Positions 1 through 8,611 of a DNA stretch of 27,711 nt are shown here, one piece after another. This DNA comes from DASXUC01 sp036004445. GTDB taxonomy: Bacteria; Sysuimicrobiota; Sysuimicrobiia; Sysuimicrobiales; Kaftiobacteriaceae. The stretch spans positions 1-27,711 of the forward strand of contig DASYRL010000080.1 in NCBI GenBank assembly GCA_036004445.1. The letters run 5' to 3'. The stretch's first letter is position 1, and each line of letters opens with the position of its first letter. The notes beneath the pieces were generated by a model. That model was not told the origin of the DNA and searched no databases. It saw only the letters and a list, made by a program, of their open reading frames with translations. Both the position numbers and the translations under genes were made by a program.

Positions 1-128
1 GAGGGCGGCAACGATTTGGCAGGCCGTCAGTTAGGGATCGTCGCAGCCAGGTAGCGAGGGAGCGGTACTTGGGATTGACGTTGCCTTCTGCGCGGCGCCA
101 GGGCGCGTTCGGCGCGTTGCCGGAGGTA
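1..128. other. Non-coding or decayed DNA at the window edge
   Basis: No intact gene starts or ends here. One minus-strand frame may continue the decayed transposase (APNAPWRR near 120-95). I see no terminal inverted repeat or target-site duplication, and the element may extend beyond the window. Confidence 0.4.
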
Positions 129-437
129 TCATGATCCCCCTCGGGTGGAGTGGCTCGCCGGTGAGAGACCAGCGATCCGTAGACGGCGTCGCTCGCGGGC
201 CGGGACACGAGTCGGTGCGGAGGTGCCCTGCCGCCGCTGGCTGGCCACGCACCGACCCTGATAGAAGGTCGCGACGCTGCCATCGAGCCGTTCGTGGACT
301 TCGACGGTGGCTTTGGCGTAGCTGCGACCGCCCGGACCCGGCAGGATCTGGATTGTCTCCCCGCTCCACGAGATGGTGTTGGCATTGTCGACGGCGCGGA
401 GGTACTTGAAACAGAAGACGGTCTGGGGATCGAGGCC
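129..437 (-). pseudogene. ISNCY-type transposase, C-terminal remnant
   Basis: Reading the minus strand in the frame that stops at 131-129 gives a peptide with VFCFKYLR, a DNANTISW stretch and YAKATVEVHERLDGSV followed by FYQGRC. I recognise this pattern as the C-terminal end of ISNCY-group DDE transposases with an integrase core. There is no start codon or catalytic core: the similarity begins abruptly near 437, about 50 bases beyond the end of the last eCIS gene. Another frame downstream (about 127 to 10) gives APNAPWRR, which could be the shifted tail of the same protein, so a frameshift near 230-130 is possible. It is 5'-truncated and non-functional. The family assignment is from memory of motif appearance, not a search. 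Confidence 0.6.
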
Positions 438-484
438 TTGCGAACCAGGAGCGGGCGGCCGTCGACGCGCAGACCGATCAGATC

Positions 485-1132
485 TTATCCAGGCGGCCTG
501 CGTCCGCGTCGCCGGCCCGGGGCAGCGCTGGGGCCGCGGCCGGGTTCCTCCGCTTCGATGGTGACTTCGAGGTGATCGAGACGGCCTGGCTCCGGGCGCA
601 GCGGCGTCCCGGCAGCCACGAACGTTTTTCCCTCAGCATCCGTGACTCGCAGGAACAGGTCAGGGTGTGTGGTCAACAAGTCACGGAACTCTTCACCGCG
701 GGCAGATACGACGAACTCGCCGCGGGCGTCGGGCGTGACCTTGCCCAATTGCTCCACGACCCTGCCGTCGCGATCCGCCAGCTCTACGGTGAGCCCCGCC
801 TCGGCGACCTCGCGGGGCGCGGCGACGCGCCCCGTCACGACCCATTCGTCGCCTCGAACCTCCGGGCGGCGTTCGGTGCGTCCAACTGTTTCTTCCGCCC
901 ACCGGGCGATCGCCTCAGATCCATTGGCCGTGGCCTCTAGCGCGCGTACCTTCGGATGCTCGGCCCCGAGCCGGTCTCGGAACCGTGTGTGCTCCTGGCG
1001 GAGCGCCTCCGCTTCTCGCCGGGCCGCCGCCATCCCGTCTCGTAAGTAGACCGTGCGGTCATCCTCCGCGCGCTGGAGCAGCGTCACGCCGACCTGATCG
1101 ACGTCTTCCTGGGTGATGTCTCTGATGGACAT
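485..1132 (-). CDS. Hypothetical protein, helical N-terminus plus Ig/transthyretin-like beta domain
   Basis: This 215-residue protein ends the eCIS operon. Residues 1-80 are charged and helical (many E/R/A, probable coiled coil). Residues about 95-195 alternate hydrophobic strands with turns, starting VVTGRVAAP and including LTVELADRDGRVV and LFLRVTDAEGK; this resembles a transthyretin or carboxypeptidase-regulatory-like beta sandwich. The last 20 residues are G/R/P-rich and look disordered. The ATG has a strong Shine-Dalgarno (GAGGAGG on the minus strand at 1143-1137) and lies 15 bases after the previous stop, so it is in the same transcript. No signal peptide is visible. The function is unknown; an accessory fibre, surface or cargo-related role is only inferred from position. 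The C-terminus abuts a transposase remnant, so it may have been altered by insertion. Confidence 0.75.
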   Translation of the reverse strand: MSIRDITQEDVDQVGVTLLQRAEDDRTVYLRDGMAAARREAEALRQEHTRFRDRLGAEHPKVRALEATANGSEAIARWAEETVGRTERRPEVRGDEWVVTGRVAAPREVAEAGLTVELADRDGRVVEQLGKVTPDARGEFVVSARGEEFRDLLTTHPDLFLRVTDAEGKTFVAAGTPLRPEPGRLDHLEVTIEAEEPGRGPSAAPGRRRGRRPPG

Positions 1133-1147
1133 GGCGCCTCCTCGTGG

Positions 1148-4141
1148 CTATTGCGCACAGAGATGACTGGGCAGCAGCACCAGGTTATCTCGGTTCACCG
1201 TCCGGCCTGCGGGCCCGTTCACCCGGATGCAATGCGTCCCCTGGTTGTCGGCGCCCGCATTCATCGCTCCACCCATTGACAGCATCGAGAAGGCGCATCG
1301 ATTGGGGGTCTCGGTGAGCCCGTTGCCGATCTGGCGGGTGGTCACGCCGAACACCGCGAGATCGAAGTAGATGAGCCCCGACGCGACGATGCATTCCGTC
1401 TGGTTCCCCGACGCCTGCACGTCATCCATCGAGATCAGCGCGACTGTCGCGAACACGATCGCATCGCGCTCCCGCCGCAGGTCCAGGGTGACCTGGTTGT
1501 TGGAGAACTGGACCTTTCCCCCCACGACCCACTGATCGCCTGTCGCCGTCGCGTGAAGACTAACGTTCCCCCGCAACGCGGTGTACCCCATTGCCGACAA
1601 GGCGGCGTAGTAGTAGGCCGGCATGCCGTGGTTGACGATGAGCACGGCACCCACCAGATCTTCGAGCTTCGGCCGATCGCCGTGGCCCCCGCCGACGAGG
1701 CTATAGGCGGTGAGCCGGTTTGCCGTGACCAGCATGGGTCCCATGCCCCGGAGGTGCAGCGCGAGCCCGCGTGAGGCAACAATCGTATTGTCCACGACCA
1801 GGGCCGCTGCCGATGCGTCCGGCGTCGCCAGCGCGTCGTCAGCTGGGGCGGTTCCGACCGGGACGGACGCATCGAGCAGGACGACGCCGCCCTGCGGCCC
1901 GTGCGCCGGGGTGTCGATGCTCCGCGGACCGTTGTTCACCACATGATTACCATGCGCCTCGAACCCCCGGCTGCGCGCCACATAGACCCCGCAGATGGGC
2001 ACGGACGCTTCCAGCCCATTGTCCTCGATGCGGTTGTGGGTGAGCACGAGATGGTGCACGCTGTTCAGAACGATCCCGCCGAAGGGGGGGTTGCCCGGCG
2101 CCCACACGGCCGCGCGCCCCACACAGTGGTCGATCTCGTTCCCGGCGATCTCGAGGCCCAGGATCTGCGTCGGGAGTGCGGGGGCCGTCCCGGAGGCGGG
2201 CACGTCGTCGGCAATCCCGTTGCCGGACGCATTCCGGATTCGATTGTTCCGGAGCCTGATATCCGAGAGCACAAGCTCCTGCTCACCGGGCAGCCGCGTT
2301 CCCAGGGCGATGGCGGCGTAGCCGTGCGCGTCGACAAGATCATTGTCCTCAACGTCAACACGATCGCACCCGGCGCGCAGCCGGAGCGCACCGTGATCGA
2401 TCTGGTTCCTCCAGATGCGCATTCGCTCGCCATGCACGGAGATGCCGAGCCCGCCTTCGATGATGTTCCCGAGCACGGCCAACTCCGCGGCACCGGTCGC
2501 AACGACTGCGAACCCCTCGGTGTTGCGGAGCCGGTTGCCCTCAAGGCGGCAGCGCTCACCGCGAACCTCGATCATGGGCGGGCTAACGTTGCCATCGATG
2601 AACAGGGCTTCCAATGCGACGTCACTCCCGGTGATGTGGAGCGAGGCAGGCGCCGCGGGCACCAGGCGGGCCAGCGTCCCACACCCGACGACCGTGACGC
2701 GGTCGCGCGCGATGGTGACCGGCCCCGCCAGGGAATGGTCACCGGGGAGGAGACAGATGCGCACGGGCATCCCCGCATCGGGAGCGACCGCCGGGAGTCC
2801 CGCCACCGCGCTGGCAAGATCGGCGTAATCGCCACCGGCTTCGGATCCCGCGCCCACAGTCAGCGTGCAGCAACACCCCCCACACTCAGCGGGCCACAGT
2901 GGGCGGCAGTCCTGCACCGCTCCCGGGTTGATCGCGGCCAACTGTCCGTAGTGATGGATGATGCCCCGCGGAGGAGCGTTCGTCAGAGTCTCGATGGACC
3001 CATCGACGTATCTCGCCCAGAGCACCCAGAAATTCCCGGGGCGGAACTCGCCGCTGGGGACGACGCTGAACTGGACTTCGATGCCCTTCTCCAGCGGCAC
3101 CCAGGCAGGCGTCGTCGTCAGTAGGCCGTCGCCATCGACTCCTGTCTGCTCATCCCACTTCCGCAGCCTGGTGTGTCGCGACGCATCGGCCACGTTGAAG
3201 GTGCCTGCTGGTATGGGCCGATCGAGGGTGACTTTGCGGGCCGCGTCATCCGGAGGGGCGACGACGCGGGCCATGACCCCGCCTTCCTCCCGCAGTTCGC
3301 GGTGGTCGTCAAGAATCTCGACCCAATCGCCCATCTGGAAGCGGCGCACGCTGTCGTAGCCGACCCGTGACACGGTGAGCGTGCTCTGGCTGCCGCTGGT
3401 GACGATCTCCTCCACCGCGGCGACGAGTGAGGCGTTGTCGCGCGACCATTTGAACCTGGCGGTGCCCAGCGGGCCCCCGGTGTGAACCTCGACCCGGTAC
3501 AACTGGTTCTCTAGGCCGCGGTACCCGGAGGTCGGCGGGAGAATGCACGGGTCAGGATCGGGCGGTGGAACCGCAGTGCGCGTGCTGAGGCGTCCGCCGG
3601 AGATGCCCGAACCCAGATCGGCGCCGCACGCGGCCGGGCCACCGGTGGCCAACGGCCGCACTTTCACCTGCCAGACCGTCTGCAGGCGCGCCGTGGTATC
3701 CGGACCCCCGAGGGCCTTCTCCAGGAGGTCGGGATCTTCGATGGCCGTGACTTCCCGATCCCACACGTCGAGGACCACGATTCCGGTCGACGGCAGCGCG
3801 GGCGGGCTGGGATAGAAAGGCTGGTTGCGGTAGGTGATCGGATTGCCCTTGTACGTTTCCCCCGCGAAGATCTCCGCGAGCAGTCCGTCGACGTAGATCC
3901 GTCCGGTACCGAGGGTGAAATCGAGCGGCGTGCCCGACGGTACCCCAACCTGGAACGCCGCCGGTGTGGTCTTCGGGACGGCGCAGCGGCCGAATGTGTC
4001 GAGCGCCTGGGTTTCCCAGCGGCGCCTGCCGATGGCGACCTTTTCGTTCCAGTCCGCGTCGAGCTGCACGCGGCCCTGCTGCATGAGGACCGCCGTGTAC
4101 CGCTTCTCCGGTCTGTCCGTCACCCGCGTGTAGTCGCCCAT
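1148..4141 (-). CDS. DUF6519 plus parallel beta-helix protein, probable eCIS fibre or surface component
   Basis: This is a 997-residue protein. The N-terminus (MGDYTRVTDRPEKRYTAVLM, then QQGRVQLDADWNE) is the signature of the DUF6519 family, found beside baseplate genes in many eCIS and tail-like loci; that region spans about 1-400. A cysteine cluster follows (C420, C423-C425). From about 430 to 975 the sequence is a right-handed parallel beta-helix, with repeated short units containing N-R-I or N-x-I turns (LEGNRLRNT, IRLRNNRIRN, LEIAGNEIDH, LTHNRIEDN). Such repeats are typical of tailspikes, pectate-lyase folds and fibre shafts. The start has an SD (GAGGGG at 4153-4148) and is 10 bases beyond the upstream stop. 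The inferred role is a DUF6519 domain docking to the baseplate and a beta-helix exposed for target or matrix binding. No secretion signal is visible, as expected for a cytoplasmically assembled particle. Confidence 0.85.
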   Translation of the reverse strand: MGDYTRVTDRPEKRYTAVLMQQGRVQLDADWNEKVAIGRRRWETQALDTFGRCAVPKTTPAAFQVGVPSGTPLDFTLGTGRIYVDGLLAEIFAGETYKGNPITYRNQPFYPSPPALPSTGIVVLDVWDREVTAIEDPDLLEKALGGPDTTARLQTVWQVKVRPLATGGPAACGADLGSGISGGRLSTRTAVPPPDPDPCILPPTSGYRGLENQLYRVEVHTGGPLGTARFKWSRDNASLVAAVEEIVTSGSQSTLTVSRVGYDSVRRFQMGDWVEILDDHRELREEGGVMARVVAPPDDAARKVTLDRPIPAGTFNVADASRHTRLRKWDEQTGVDGDGLLTTTPAWVPLEKGIEVQFSVVPSGEFRPGNFWVLWARYVDGSIETLTNAPPRGIIHHYGQLAAINPGAVQDCRPLWPAECGGCCCTLTVGAGSEAGGDYADLASAVAGLPAVAPDAGMPVRICLLPGDHSLAGPVTIARDRVTVVGCGTLARLVPAAPASLHITGSDVALEALFIDGNVSPPMIEVRGERCRLEGNRLRNTEGFAVVATGAAELAVLGNIIEGGLGISVHGERMRIWRNQIDHGALRLRAGCDRVDVEDNDLVDAHGYAAIALGTRLPGEQELVLSDIRLRNNRIRNASGNGIADDVPASGTAPALPTQILGLEIAGNEIDHCVGRAAVWAPGNPPFGGIVLNSVHHLVLTHNRIEDNGLEASVPICGVYVARSRGFEAHGNHVVNNGPRSIDTPAHGPQGGVVLLDASVPVGTAPADDALATPDASAAALVVDNTIVASRGLALHLRGMGPMLVTANRLTAYSLVGGGHGDRPKLEDLVGAVLIVNHGMPAYYYAALSAMGYTALRGNVSLHATATGDQWVVGGKVQFSNNQVTLDLRRERDAIVFATVALISMDDVQASGNQTECIVASGLIYFDLAVFGVTTRQIGNGLTETPNRCAFSMLSMGGAMNAGADNQGTHCIRVNGPAGRTVNRDNLVLLPSHLCAQ

Positions 4142-4151
4142 CGTCGTCCCC

Positions 4152-6155
4152 TCAGGTTACGTAGAAGATCCCGGCTTCCAGGCCGAAGCGCAGGTATTCG
4201 TCCAGCCGCACGCGCAGGTTCGTCTCCCGCTGCGGCTGGTAGAGGTGGTGGAAGGCACCCATCTCGCTCTCGTCGTCCGCTCCATTGCGGATTTCAAGCG
4301 GCGCGTGCGCGGCGAGTTGCATATAGTCGGGATCGCCATACCGCCGCGACGAGAAGTGGGGGGCCACGCGCAGCGCATCCGCCGCGGTCTGGGGATGGCA
4401 GTGGTACCGCCGCGGGACGACCGCGGACAGTGGCAGGTAAGAGAATCGCACGCAGCCCTCCTGCTTGCGTTCGGCGCGCACTGGAGCGCTCCAGGGATCG
4501 CCTGAGGCGAGCCCTGCCAGGAACATCGTGTTGGACGCCAGGCGCAGCACGCGCGCGTGCACTTTCCCCACTACCGTGCTGTCGACGACGTGGAGCGCGC
4601 CGCCGGCGCCTGATCCTGCCGGATCGGCGTAGGCGACTGCGGTCTCGCTCGTGGCGTCCACGATACTGTCGGTGATGCGGACTTCCGCGCCGGAGGCGAC
4701 GCGCAGCCCGCCGACGATGCAGTGATCGATCTCGACGATAACATCCTCGATCTCTACCACCAGCGTGGGCTGGTCGGGATGGACCGGATCGCCGGTCGTT
4801 GTGAGTTCCAGTCCGGGCACGATAGTACAGTGGCGCAGGCGAAGGCGGCGCAGGGTGTTGCCGGGGATCGCCGGCACGCGGAGGATCCCGCCGGTGATCA
4901 GCAGGCCATTGACCGTCACGTCGGCGTCGGCTCCTCCGGTGATCGCGAGATCACCCCCGAGCACCACGGTGGGGCGTCTGCCGTTGGCCGCCCGAAGCTC
5001 GACATGTCCCGAGGCCGTGGCGTGCACCGCGGGCGTCTCGACGTAGCGCCCGCTGCCTGGAATCTCGACGATTCCCTGCCCGCCGAGCGCGGCCAGCGCG
5101 GTCCCGATCGTCGCCGTCACCGGCTGCAATGGTCCCAGCCCGTCTTCGAAGGAATCCGCGCGCTCGTACTCGCCGCCTCCCATGTCCGCGCTGAACCCGT
5201 AATGGAAAGTGACGCGCACGCCCGCCGGCGGCGGCTGGTTCCCAGGAAAGGCGATCCGGCCGAGCACGGGGTCGACGGCGACGTCGTTGTCGGGCCGGTG
5301 GGCCCACAGTCCACCGGCGGCGTCTGACAGATCACAGACAATCACGCCGGCCACTGGCACGCCGTTGGCATGCAGCGCGAGGCTCAGGCCCGGGCCATAG
5401 TATGACGCCAGGTAGCGATCGAGCACACGACGGCTGATTGGGTCCGGTACGTTGACCGGCTGGGCCAGATGCGTGATTTCCATTTCGGGCACCGGTCTGG
5501 TAAACAACGGCGTGTTGATGCCGAGAGGGCTGAAGCAGTAGCGGCGGTCATCAACCCGGAACCCGGGTGAGTCACTGAGGGAGTAAGCGCCCAGCCGCCA
5601 GAGGAAGATGCCGATGTTGGGGATGTTGTAGCGTCCCGCGCCGGTGGCGATGCGGCGGACTTCCGCGGTGTGCGCGACCGGGTCGAATGGCGTGTTCAGG
5701 CGCTCGAGCCGCTCCCAGGACCGCAGGTCGGGCGCGTAATGGTTCGTGCGGCGCAGGTGATTCACGTGCTGTGTCGTGGCGAGCAACTGGAAGAACTCCA
5801 CGACCCGCGCCGGCCAGCCGGTGACGTCTCGAGCGAGCTGCTCGAGCATCGAGGCGGTGCCTTTCCGCCGGCGGAACGCGATCGTGTGCGCCACCTCGGC
5901 GCGTGGGCTGGCCACTTTCGGCACGATCCCGTACAGGGTGCGGTACCCGATCAGATCCCCGATGTAGGGAACCACCCACGGCGCGCACGTCTCGATGAAC
6001 TGGTCGTCATACAGTTGGTCGAGACTCTCCTCCAGTACGGCGGCCTGCTCGGCGATGACCGCCAGCAGCGCCCGCAGCGGTTCACCTTGCTCCGCGTCCC
6101 GGATCCGATAGATCGGCGGAAGGAGGTCGTACAGATGCGGCAGATCGGTGCTCAT
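4152..6155 (-). CDS. Phage tail protein I-like baseplate protein with beta-helical C-terminus
   Basis: This is a 667-residue protein. The first 200 residues (MSTDLPHLYDLLPPIYRIRD, then LRALLAVIAEQ, FIETCAPWVVPYIGDLIGYR and FRRRKGTASMLEQLARDVTG) match the P2 gpI/tail-protein-I pattern: an elongated helical baseplate-wedge domain that links J-like proteins to fibres. Residues about 350-560 form a repetitive beta region (IVEIPGSGRYVE, TVNGLLITGG, VEIEDVIVEIDHCIVGG, VRITDSIVDA) consistent with a short right-handed beta-helix. The C-terminal 100 residues, ending LDEYLRFGLEAGIFYVT, look like a conserved cap. The ATG overlaps the previous stop as ATGA. It is probably the Pvc12/Afp12-equivalent wedge partner of the two J-like proteins upstream, but the beta-helix means it may also contribute to a fibre. 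Confidence 0.87.
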   Translation of the reverse strand: MSTDLPHLYDLLPPIYRIRDAEQGEPLRALLAVIAEQAAVLEESLDQLYDDQFIETCAPWVVPYIGDLIGYRTLYGIVPKVASPRAEVAHTIAFRRRKGTASMLEQLARDVTGWPARVVEFFQLLATTQHVNHLRRTNHYAPDLRSWERLERLNTPFDPVAHTAEVRRIATGAGRYNIPNIGIFLWRLGAYSLSDSPGFRVDDRRYCFSPLGINTPLFTRPVPEMEITHLAQPVNVPDPISRRVLDRYLASYYGPGLSLALHANGVPVAGVIVCDLSDAAGGLWAHRPDNDVAVDPVLGRIAFPGNQPPPAGVRVTFHYGFSADMGGGEYERADSFEDGLGPLQPVTATIGTALAALGGQGIVEIPGSGRYVETPAVHATASGHVELRAANGRRPTVVLGGDLAITGGADADVTVNGLLITGGILRVPAIPGNTLRRLRLRHCTIVPGLELTTTGDPVHPDQPTLVVEIEDVIVEIDHCIVGGLRVASGAEVRITDSIVDATSETAVAYADPAGSGAGGALHVVDSTVVGKVHARVLRLASNTMFLAGLASGDPWSAPVRAERKQEGCVRFSYLPLSAVVPRRYHCHPQTAADALRVAPHFSSRRYGDPDYMQLAAHAPLEIRNGADDESEMGAFHHLYQPQRETNLRVRLDEYLRFGLEAGIFYVT

Positions 6156-8611
6156 GCCATCACATCCAGTGCGGGTGGCTGCGGGTCCAGTGCCAGCAAC
6201 TCCGCGCCCAGGTTCCCGTCGGGCATCGCGGCCAGCAATCGGGTGTTGAGCAGTGCCGGATCGCCGGTCCGGTACAGGCTGTCCAGATCGACAGCCGCGA
6301 CTCCCGGCACGTGCTGGATCGCGGCAATCACCTCACTGAGCGCGACCGGTTGCCCGAAGGCCCGCTCCGTGAATGAGAACTGCTCGCGGAGAGCCGCCGT
6401 GACCGCTGCCAGGACCTTCTCAGGCTCAAGGCCGGACGCGATCTTGACGTGGCCGGTGATCTGAAATGTCGCGCTACGATGCGCGGCGACCCGGAATCGG
6501 ACATGGGGATCCCCGAACGTCCGCAGCGCTGTGGTCAGATTGCTGATGAGTGCGGCATCGGGTAGCGCGCCGCCGGGGCCCGCGACGGTCAGGAACACGC
6601 TTCGCGCCCACCCTGCCCAGCTCCAGGTGGCAAGCGTTTTGGCGATGCCGGCGAACGTCCGGGCGAAGTCCTCGTAGTCCCGCAGCGAGACGACGCGCTC
6701 GAGGGTCAGGACCGCGACCGGGGCATTCTGCCGGGCATCGGTGAGTACTTCGGGGTCGTCGGCACCCGTCGCTTTCGTCGGGTTGGTCACCTCTTTGACG
6801 CCGAGCGGACGGGTCAGCAGGGTGGTGAGCTGGGCCGCTTTCACCAGCCCGTGCAAGCCGATGCCCTTGCGATACATGGCGCGCACGTTCTCCAGCCCCC
6901 TGGGAAGCCGGAGGCCGTTGCGGCCGTCGCCGAACAGCACGGTCGTCGTCCCGCTTTCCTCGGCCTGAGTGACATAGACGGGCTCATCCGGTCCGCGGCC
7001 GTAGAGGGTCGGGACTTCCTGCCAGAGGAGATCGTTTACCCGGAGCTGCAGCGTGGACTCCCGGCCCGACACGGTCGCCGCGCTCGTGTACGTCAGCGGG
7101 CCCTGTCGGAGCGGAAACCGCTGGAATGGTTGTCCGGGATCACCGGCCCCCAATACCTCCCTGACGGTCTCCCCGTGCGTGGCGAGCGCGACGTTCGCGT
7201 TGATCGACACCGTGTCGCGCAGGTAGTGGTGCTGGAGTGGATCCGCAAAGTGCAGCCGCGTCCCCCCGCTGACCGGCTGGACCTGCAGCACCTCGGCTAG
7301 CTCACTGACCATGGGCCCGTCCGCGGTCTCACGGCCGGAGACGGCGACCATGCGTGGGACGATCAGATCCGCAACTTGATCTAGCAGGTCGACGACGTTC
7401 CCCTGGACTGGATCGTCTCGTGGTCTGTCCGCACGGTCCAGTCGGTCGCTGACCGCAAACACCGTCGTCGCGCGCCGCCTGAAGTGCCCGGTGCCGGGGC
7501 CGAGTTTCTCGAGAATGTCAGGGAAGATCCGCGTGATTTTTCCGCTCAGCCCGAACTTCGTAATGGATGGCGTGGCGACACCGTTGGCTTTGTACAGTTC
7601 CGTGACGCCCATGGGATTGGTGTCCGAGGGGCGGACCAGGACCACCCAGCTCCCCGGCAGCAGGCGCGGGTAGACGGCGTCGAGGTCGATTCTCTTGTCG
7701 GGGGGATCGAAGTTCTTCCAGTTGCCGTTCGCGGCAGCCATGGCCGGCTTGACGATCAGGGGGTCGGGGGCGTTGTGCCCAAACATTGCAGCGCGCTGCC
7801 GGAGCGCATAGACGGTTTGGGTGGGAGATGCCGCGCTGCCCGTGGATGACAAGCCGTCGAACCAGGTGATCTTCGTGATCTTCAGGTCGGGGTCGGGATC
7901 GGCGGTCTGCAGGACCCTGATATCCCACCGCTGCTCCGCTGTGCTGCCCGGCGAAGCGACGTCTCGCTCGCTGCCGACGAAGAGGACCATGTCGCCTGGT
8001 TGCAGTTGGGTGTCGGTCCCTCTCAGATAGAGCGCGGTGAGCCCCGCGGTGATTGGCTGAGGCTGCATGGTCTGCGGCCGCAACGCGTTCCACGCGGGCC
8101 GGGCCTCAATACTCTCCACAGTCTCGAAGGTCTGGGGCTTTTCCTCGGGACCAGGCACGCTCTGTACCTTGAGGCCGGGGGCAAGGGTGACCGAGGTGGG
8201 CGCGCCCGGCGTGGTCTCCAGGGTGAAGGCGAGATGCGTCTGCGCGCCCACACCCGGACCCAGCTGGTACCCGATCAGCCGAGCCAGTTCCCGAACCGAC
8301 AGCCGCTCGGTTGCCGTGCGCAGGTAGGATTCATTGGCCACGCGCTCCTGATAGAACGTCAGGACGTCACTGACGACGGCCCACGCGTCAAGCAACGCAA
8401 TCGAGAAATCGTCGTCCTCTCGGGTGCGGAGCCCACCGAGAGGGCGAAGATCGCTTCCGGATAGCCTGGCAAGCAGCGATCGTTTGAAGGTGCCGTGCGT
8501 TCCCACGCGGTAGGCAATGGCGTTGAGGCCGGGGCGGTTCTCAACGCGCACTGGGGTCAACACGGCCGTCCCGGTGCAGCACCCGCAATCGTCCGCGTGG
8601 CGGTCGATCAT
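6152..8611 (-). CDS. Baseplate J/gp6-like assembly protein, second copy (eCIS)
   Basis: This 819-residue protein has the layout of the large 'putative baseplate assembly protein' family of contractile systems. The N-terminus has a CGCC motif at residues 9-12, then FSIALLDAWAVVSDVLTFYQ and ESYLRTATERLSVRELARLI, an arrangement parallel to that of the neighbouring 822-residue protein. The middle is beta-rich (VTLAPGLKVQSVPGPEEKPQ). The C-terminal half has the J-like core, with VLFGDGRNGLRLPRG and PVAVLTLERVVSLRDYEDFA, ending with a Pro/Leu-rich tail. In T4 terms gp6 dimers form the wedge ring, so two different J-like proteins in tandem suggest a heteromeric ring. It starts with an ATGA overlap on the upstream gene and ends with an ATGA overlap on the downstream one. 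Assignment to Pvc11 versus Pvc12 is uncertain; the baseplate role is secure. Confidence 0.9.
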   Translation of the reverse strand: MIDRHADDCGCCTGTAVLTPVRVENRPGLNAIAYRVGTHGTFKRSLLARLSGSDLRPLGGLRTREDDDFSIALLDAWAVVSDVLTFYQERVANESYLRTATERLSVRELARLIGYQLGPGVGAQTHLAFTLETTPGAPTSVTLAPGLKVQSVPGPEEKPQTFETVESIEARPAWNALRPQTMQPQPITAGLTALYLRGTDTQLQPGDMVLFVGSERDVASPGSTAEQRWDIRVLQTADPDPDLKITKITWFDGLSSTGSAASPTQTVYALRQRAAMFGHNAPDPLIVKPAMAAANGNWKNFDPPDKRIDLDAVYPRLLPGSWVVLVRPSDTNPMGVTELYKANGVATPSITKFGLSGKITRIFPDILEKLGPGTGHFRRRATTVFAVSDRLDRADRPRDDPVQGNVVDLLDQVADLIVPRMVAVSGRETADGPMVSELAEVLQVQPVSGGTRLHFADPLQHHYLRDTVSINANVALATHGETVREVLGAGDPGQPFQRFPLRQGPLTYTSAATVSGRESTLQLRVNDLLWQEVPTLYGRGPDEPVYVTQAEESGTTTVLFGDGRNGLRLPRGLENVRAMYRKGIGLHGLVKAAQLTTLLTRPLGVKEVTNPTKATGADDPEVLTDARQNAPVAVLTLERVVSLRDYEDFARTFAGIAKTLATWSWAGWARSVFLTVAGPGGALPDAALISNLTTALRTFGDPHVRFRVAAHRSATFQITGHVKIASGLEPEKVLAAVTAALREQFSFTERAFGQPVALSEVIAAIQHVPGVAAVDLDSLYRTGDPALLNTRLLAAMPDGNLGAELLALDPQPPALDVMA

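Noticed and set aside
31..369. A 112-codon minus-strand frame near the window start
   Set aside because: It is low complexity, and the overlapping frame that stops at 129 contains the recognisable transposase residues.
1901..3124. A 407-codon plus-strand open frame opposite the beta-helix gene
   Set aside because: It is antisense to a recognisable protein; the composition (G/R/H/P-rich, no domain pattern) is that of a GC-rich shadow frame.
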